The notes beneath the pieces were generated by a model, which ran no database searches, was not told where the DNA came from, and saw only the letters and a list, made by a program, of their open reading frames with translations. Positions 57,291-64,000 of a stretch of DNA of 64,000 bases are shown in pieces. Position numbers and translations under genes: made by a program. The stretch spans positions 47,728,404 through 47,792,403 of the forward strand of contig OZ020268.1 in the NCBI GenBank assembly GCA_963971225.1. The letters are read 5' to 3'. The first letter of the stretch is position 1. Every line of letters starts with the position of its first letter. The DNA comes from Melieria omissa. Its lineage: Eukaryota; Arthropoda; Insecta; Diptera; Ulidiidae.

Positions 57291-58900
57291 ATTTTGAGGT
57301 TAAGTTACAAAAGTGGCCTAATTACAATTCAAGTAACTATATATGTACTGTCATTTTTAGAAAAAGGGTAAACACTGTAAACTCCATAAACTCATATTTT
57401 AATTGAACAGTTAGTCGATATTATACATTAATCGTTCAATTCATAAAAATCGATGTTAGTACTATTTAAAATTAGTATTTCGCCAGGTTTTAGACTTTTA
57501 ATTGAAGATATATTAATTAATTTAGGGGATAAACTCTAAATATTACTATTTAATATTAAATTTAATTATTTTCATACGTTTTTATCAGCTTGTTTTTTAG
57601 TTTAGAATTTTTTAATTCCTTGATTTTATTTGAATTTCATTTAACTTTTGCATTTCCTACAGTTGTAATGTTTTCATTTTCAGAATGATTTAGCATCGTT
57701 TAAAATCAACGAATTAGTTGTTATTACTTAGTGTTTCGAAGTAATTAATGTTTGTTGCACTAAGTTATTACCTGAATCAGTAATACTGCAAATTAACTGA
57801 TTAGTCGTGTGTGATTAGTATTAAAACATTTGTAAAATTTTCATTTTCAGTGTGATTCCGCTTCGTTTCAAATGGAATAATTAGGCGTGATTACTTATTT
57901 CTAAGTTTTTCGATTTATTAAATGATTCATTAAACTGCATTATTACCTCATTTAGTGCAATTGAAGTAGTTACTTTAACTACTTGGAAATTAACTAATTA
58001 ATCATGATTGATTAGTATTGAAAATTTAAAACATTTGTTATATTTTCATTTTCAATGTGATTTCGCTTCGTTTCAAATTTACTAATTAATCATGACTAAT
58101 TAGTATTAAATATGTTACATCATCTGATTAATCTTAACTAGTTAAAGCTGCTTATGTTGAATTATTAACTGATTAAGCCATATTTTAAACGAATTGTGAC
58201 TGATTAGAACTAAATATTCCAAATTAGGTAATTTAGATTAAATGAACTGAATAATCATGTTCTATATTTTTAATTTAATTTTCAATTAACTATTCATTAA
58301 TTATTTAATTATTTTATATCAAGAAATACTTTTAATCATTTGTCCAAAATACAGTGGAATTCCTCTAAATTTTTGTAGCGCCACCTTTTCCCAACTCATC
58401 AACAATTTAAGCGTTAGTAATTATGTGTTTCAGACTAATCAATTGATGAAGTTTTCCAATTGATAAGTAATTTCATCTCAGTCTAATGATTTTAATAAAT
58501 GGTCCGCATTAATCGTTTAGTCGCAACTTAAGTAACCAAAAGATTATTAAATAACACATATAGGATAAAAGAATTAATATTGATAAAATATTATTTAAAA
58601 AATAATTGAAAGTTTTATTTTTTTATTATTTAATTTTATTATATAAAAAAAATTTTAAATTCATTAATATTTTTAAGTAGGAAATGTATTTTGTTTATTT
58701 CATTAATTTTCTTTTTCGTATGTTTCTAAAATTTCGCTGTTTTGTACCGTAATTTTTCTTAACTAATAAATTAGTAGACGTTTAAATCACAAACATGATT
58801 ATTTAATTGATTTTATTTAACTACATATATTTCCCCCTTTTCATAATTGTATATTCCCACTAGTTAATACTTGCAATTAATTGATTAATTAATTCAGATT
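57291..58900. repeat. ATTA-dense AT-rich region with diverged repeats
   Basis: TTTTCATTTTCAGTGTGATT, or close variants, followed by CGCTTCGTTTCAAAT, occurs near 57670, 57840 and 58045. These copies are preceded by TTAACTGATTAGTCGTG-type words. TAATTA, ATTAG and GATTA cores are extremely frequent throughout. No gene. Either an old tandem repeat or clustered homeodomain-type sites. Confidence 0.5.
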
Positions 58901-61540
58901 TTAATGGTTTCCACGAAAATTTTTAAACATATGATTAAAATATCGAATATTGCGTCGACGTGTTGCCTGAAAATTTCATATTTCCGGTATTTTCCTTCAT
59001 GTCAATGCTAAAATCCATTGCATAACTTTGCATAGTTTTAGGCGTTTCACAACAACCCTAATAAGAACATTTTGTAGTAAGTGAAAAGCACCAATGTATT
59101 CATTCTACGAAGCGTTGAATATTTTTTCGTGGCTGTTGAGTCAAAAAACCATCGACTTGTGCGCTCACATGCAACGCAGCGTATCGCTGCCATGGTGTAG
59201 GGAACACCGCCTAAAAGTCGACTACAAATTCAGCGACGTATTACGTCGTTGCCGCGCATTGTGGCCATCCCACAGCAATTTGACATTTCTACGAACTGTC
59301 AAAAATTGTTGAAATTTTGCCACTTGGAATTCCCCAATAGACGCAGCGAAATTGCGCTGTAAGCAGTAGAGGCCAATACACATCGCCACTGAGCAATGGA
59401 GAGCGCAAAATTCGGCCCGAGAGCGCACTATATGTAGTTGACAAGGGAGTGTGTGCTGCGAGCGTGTTCGGAGCGCACACATGTTTCGCGTGTCGTCAGC
59501 AGTGCTTCTCGATGCGGTTGTTGTTGGCATGATTGTCGTCTGGTAGGTTTCGGCGGCGCACGATGCTGGCCGTAACGTGTCGGGCTGCTCTATGCTGTTG
59601 TTGGCTGCTGCTGCTGCTGTTGCTGTTACTCATCGCCAACATCGTCGTTGTCGCTGTCGATGTCGTCGTAGTCGTCGTCGTTGCCTTTGGTTGCCTCTGG
59701 TGTACAACACACACATTCTCAGTTGCTTTGAAAAAATACGGAAACGCGCTGCTGTTTCGTGTTTCGCGTTTCGCCTTTTTGCGTGGATAGAAAAATCGAA
59801 AATTTTCAACATCAAACGCCAACCAATTTCGTTGAATTCACCCTTTCAAAATTATAGCAAAGCGGTTTAAAAAAAAGAAATAAGTTATGAAAAGTATAAC
59901 TTGAGAATTGTAGTGAATTTATGAAAGTTTTCTTGCAGTGCGTTCGCTTGTAAAGTGAAATTCTAAAAGCCAAAGCTGCTGAAGAAAAAGAAAAGTTAAA
60001 TTTTTTCTACAACGCGCTTCCTCTGAACGCAAGGTGCAAGATGTGAAAAACAAAATCCAGTTTCGATTTTCGTCGATGATGTTAATTTCATACACTTCGT
60101 CAAAGCAGTGACAAATTTTCGGTGTGTGCGAGCAAACGGAAAAGAAAAAAAAGGCAAAAAGGAGGCGCTCATACGCCCCGTATGACAGCAGTGGCAGTGG
60201 CCGTAGCAGTCACACTGCAGCCAAAGCTGTAGCTTCGTGCACAAAAAGGTAGCGACAAAAGTGAAAAATTTCACACTCAATTTGCCGCATTTGAATTCAT
60301 TAAAAATTAAAAAAACGCTAAAGGTTTGCCGCGAATGTGAAGTTTGCTTCGTCGGTGGTAACATTTTTGCGGCAAAACATTTTGTTTCCGACATGGTAAA
60401 ATGTGAGAATAGCTGAAAATTTAACCGAAGCTGCAGCATGAACTAAAAAGTCGCTGACTCAATTCGAGCACTCAGTGCATTCGCACTTGACTCCAGCGGA
60501 CTGTTGAAACCGCTGACCGCATTGCTGTGATTTACCTTGAAGTCAACGCTTTTTTTAGGGCAGTTGATGTGCATTTTCTGTTCAATTTTGATTTGATAAA
60601 TTCTTCTATAAATTATCTAAAGTCTCACCAGCTTTTCAAGTGCATAATTTTTCATTTTTCTTTCCTCTCGCTAATGGCACTTTTCCACTTTATGTTCAAT
60701 AGTTGGAAGCGTGTTCTTGGAGAGTGTTCTTCGTGTTTTGTTGTTGCCGTAGCGCTTTTGCGCATTGTATCCAATGCATAAATTCCTCCATCCAGCAGCT
60801 ATCCAAGCTTGCTGGCTGGCTGGCTGGCAGGTTGACAAGTTCACCAACAAAATTGCACCACCAACCAATTTCTCGAACTCTCTCTACTCTTTCATTCTTA
60901 GTGGTTCTGTGACTCGCTCTTTTACTTGTCTGCCGCGTTCTCAGCATGCGCTCGCTCACCCTTTCTTCTCTCTGAGCATTGACATTTTTATGCAATCTTC
61001 TTCAAGTTGACAAATTTTTAAATGTATTTGAATAAAAGTAGCGCGTATATTAAAAACTGTTTTTTAGTTATCAGCTTTAAAAAAAATAGACCGAGGCAAA
61101 AAAGAATGGAAACATTTTTTTTCTATTTTTGTTTGCTTATCGTGTGGTTTAGTGACGGCTTTGTGGTTGTTTTTTGTCTGTTTGGTAGGAAAATAATTTT
61201 AAATTTTAGCAAGCAATTAATTTGTGTGTTTTTTTAGATTTTTACGTCGCTTGTATGACGGAGGAAATTTGGAATTTATTGCTTTGCATTGAAACGTTCT
61301 AAACTATTGTTTAATGAAATACTAAAACTATTCCAAGAAGAGCTTTTCTTTCAATGTGCGCTCGACCAAGAGTTCGACTTCATTTGCTTCGAATATTATT
61401 TTGGACGCTAGCTTTTGCTTTCCGTTTGCTGAATTTTTCTTAATAATTTCAATTTCTAAAGAGAAAATAATCGCAAATCGTCAAATACTTAAATAAAACC
61501 AATTCAATTCAACTTTTGTATCGAATATCTCGAAATTCTT
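58901..61540. other. Non-coding DNA with GC-moderate block 59100-60480
   Basis: Open frames at 59533-59822 on both strands are translations of GTC/GTT and CTG/CAG triplet runs (poly-Val and poly-Leu one way, Thr/Ser/Gln the other), and I do not call them. 60130-60480 looks leader-like but has no clear start or donor. A GCTGGCTGGCTGGCTGGCAG run lies at 60810-60829. Confidence 0.4.
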
Positions 61541-62345
61541 GGAGTCCAAAAACCAAAAAAAACGTAAAATTAAAAAAAACCTAAAATAAAAAATATAAAA
61601 TTTAAAATTAAAAATTAAGTAAAAAATTTAAAAAATATTCATACAAAATTTAAAACAATATATAAAAATTTAAATGTAAAAATAAAAAATATACAAATAA
61701 AAACAAAAAAATATACAAACAAAACTATAACAATTAAGAATACAAAAAACACTATAAAACCAAATGTTATAAAAACAAAACACGCAAAAATACATAAGTA
61801 TTAAAATACATATAAAAACAAAAAATATAAAAATACACAGTATAAAAATAAAATATATAAAAATAAAATATATAAAAATAAAATATATAAAAATAAAATA
61901 TATAAAAATAAAAAATAAAAAAATAAAAAATAAAAAAATAAAAAATAAAAAATAAAAAAATAAAAAAATAAAAAATAAAAAAATAAAAAAATAAAAAAAT
62001 AAAGAATATAAAAAACTAAAAATCATACAAATATAAAACATAAAAAATAAAAAATTTAAAAAGAAAAAACAAAAATAAAAATAAAAACAAAAATACAAAT
62101 ATATGTACATCAAATAAAATAACTATTGAAATATAAATATAAAAATAAAAAGTATCCAAAAAATATAAAAATAAAAAATAAAATAAAAATAAAACAAATC
62201 TATAAAAACTATAATTACAAATAACAAATATAAGATAATACAAAATAAAACATTTTAAACAAAAAATCGTAAATTTAAAATTATTTAAACAAATCTGAAA
62301 GATTATCACATTATTAAAACTATATAACAATTTATAAAATAATTT
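61541..62345. repeat. AAAATAAAAATA low-complexity tract
   Basis: About 800 bp of A-rich DNA composed of TATAAAAATAAAA-type units (regular 17-bp TATAAAAATAAAATA at 61844-61910, then AAAAAATAAAAAAT). Its reverse reads as Phe/Ile/Tyr/Leu strings, which is an artefact. Confidence 0.9.
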
Positions 62346-64000
62346 TAGAAGGAAATCTTAAATGAAAAGTTCAAATTAATAAAAACTTCAAATAACATAT
62401 TATTGAAAAATTTAAGTTAAAGCAAGAACTACTGGAAATATTTATAAATAATCTATCTATATTATATAAAATCTATTAAAACGTTTGGCCGTTGTATTTT
62501 TAAGCCCCTAAAAAAATCCCCTTCAACATTAAATTTAAAGTGGGTGGTCTCCGCCAACTTTTACCATGATTGGCGCCACTTCTACCCCACCTCTTGATTT
62601 ATACAATTTCCATAAACAAAGACACGCACGCAATTTTTCCCAATTTGTATTTCGCCTTTCTATCCTGCAGACCCTTTTTCCGCAGCCACCTCCCCGCTGA
62701 TGCCGCCGCAATCTTTGCTTGCCGCAGTAGCATTCACTCTTTTCCCCTCCCCCACCCCATTACATCAGCGTGCGTTGTTATTGTAATAACGATTTTCTCT
62801 GTGCACCGAAAATCGTTATTTAAATTTTTGGTAATTGTGTCATTGTCACCAGCAGCGCAGCGCCAGTATAGCGTCGGTGGCTACTGGCAGCAATGCGGTC
62901 CCGCATAGCAGCGGTGGCAACAACACCAAATCCTACTAGCCCACTTTCGACGCACAGTGTGTCAGTATTGGGGCGTGCACTGGGACTGTGTGTGTGTGTG
63001 TGTTGTCCGCTTTTTTTCGCTGCGTCAGTATTTGTACGCTTGCCCGACTGACTGTCAACGCTTTTCTCAAAACGTTGACTTCTTGTTGTTTTTTGCGTTT
63101 GTGGCCGAACGGGTCGCCGTCGTCGCGGCAGCTCGCTCCTTGTTACGCTTGATTGACACACTTCCGTAAATTTTATTTCACTTTTTGATTAAAATTGCAT
63201 TTAATTTATATTTCCGCCCATTTGCCTCGAGCAAGTTTTCTGCATCGCCCTCTTTTATTTATATTTCTTCGTTCACGGCTGCCACGGCGTATACGCAACC
63301 TAAATTTATTGCTGCCATTGATTGCGCTACGCTTTAATAACTGATATTGAAATATTGGCAGACTGTCAATATCGACTGTCGAACGAAGCGACTGAAAGTT
63401 GAAAATGTTGTTGTTGCAGGTAAATATTGAGTTGCATTTGCGCTCCGGTATGGCTCGATGGATGAATGGATGGATGGATGCACTGGGTGGGCGGGTGGGT
63501 GTTGAGGCTGAAGTTGAGTTCATTCCAACAAGTTTTTTTTTCGTGCATTTAAGCAACCAACTGCCATGTGCTGTTGAGCAACCGATGAAGCTTGACTGAT
63601 TTTGTAAAAGTGATCAGTATGTTTGAGTTTGAGTTTGCGGAAGTTTTATGCTCCCAGAAATGTGAGATTTTTACAATATGAAGCATTTGATTTCAACTAT
63701 TCAGGCATTTCTTGTTGGAAATCTGATATATTTTCTAGTTTTTGTTCAAGTTGAAGAAAAGTTAGACGAAGCAAAGGTGCACAGATTTGAAAACTAAAAA
63801 TTATTGCATTATTTAAACTAGAACTAAAAGTTTTCTGTGCAGCGTCTTTGCAGGTAGGCTGGCTGCATTTTAAGATATTTTTCAAATAGACTTTTTATTG
63901 AAATTTCTGAATGCGCTGGTCGCTTGCAGTTTTGTGCTGTATTTTGTTTTTACCATAGTTTAGTTAGGTTTGAAGAATTAAATCTCAATTTGCAGCTCCG
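62346..64000. other. Non-coding DNA at the right edge
   Basis: No recognised exon. GC-moderate from 62640 to 63600, with GT (62987-63002), GGATG (63461-63480) and TTG runs. A possible splice acceptor, CTCAATTTGCAG, ends at 63995 just before the edge, so an exon may begin at 63996; only five bases are visible. Confidence 0.4.

Noticed and set aside
59533..59822. Signal-peptide-like plus-strand frame (poly-Leu/Val) and Thr/Ser/Gln-rich minus-strand frame
   Set aside because: Both are readings of CTG/GTC triplet runs; no donor, domain or continuing exon was found to choose either.
61670..62330. Minus-strand Phe/Ile/Tyr-rich open frames resembling a membrane protein
   Set aside because: Reverse reading of an A-rich low-complexity tract.

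Overview
This 64 kb window is nuclear DNA of an insect, almost certainly a higher fly (Diptera, Brachycera). A true fruit fly (Tephritidae) is my best guess. The basis is two spliced genes with fly-like proteins, many introns of 58-95 bp, CAG/CAA-rich transcription-factor exons, a tRNA-derived SINE, mariner elements and very AT-rich spacers. The family assignment rests on repeat style only and is inference.

Two protein-coding genes can be read with confidence, both on the + strand. The first (9826-18813, six exons visible) encodes a 1,633-residue piece, probably nearly all, of a BAH-domain chromatin protein of the winged eye (wge)/BAHD1 class. Its N-terminal exon lies upstream or was not recognised. 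The second (34071-42036, eleven exons, 2,090 residues, complete) encodes phosphatidylinositol 4-kinase III alpha, the plasma-membrane PI4P-making lipid kinase. All exon junctions of both genes keep frame. Nothing suggests the two genes act together: one is a nuclear regulator, the other a membrane lipid kinase.

Layout. 1-9825: upstream or intronic DNA of wge, with a decayed mariner relic (about 6740-8010) and a GC-richer block (8480-9150) that could be a leader or promoter. 9826-18813: wge; its first visible intron holds a 49-bp tandem array interrupted by a SINE with 6-bp target duplications, and its last intron is 2 kb. 18814-33840: 15 kb of AT-rich 3' UTR and intergenic DNA built from local duplications (140 bp, 168 bp, about 242 bp and about 295-330 bp), a large GAATT-type pentamer expansion, one small candidate exon (27631-27777) and an inverted-repeat element (32299-32678). 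34071-42036: the PI4K gene with a compact 3' end. 42856-44124: a full-length but inactivated mariner with perfect 30-bp ends and TA duplications. 44900-64000: no decipherable coding exon; it looks like the 5' leader and long introns or regulatory DNA of a further gene, interrupted by nested terminal-inverted-repeat elements (52278-53711, with a second element at 53082-53479) and AT-rich low-complexity tracts.

I found no new biological system. The observations most worth checking are the dense SUMO-consensus/SIM cluster in the wge-like protein, the stop-free 75-nt first intron of the kinase gene, the intron that splits the kinase DFG aspartate codon behind a weak donor, and the nested transposon structures.
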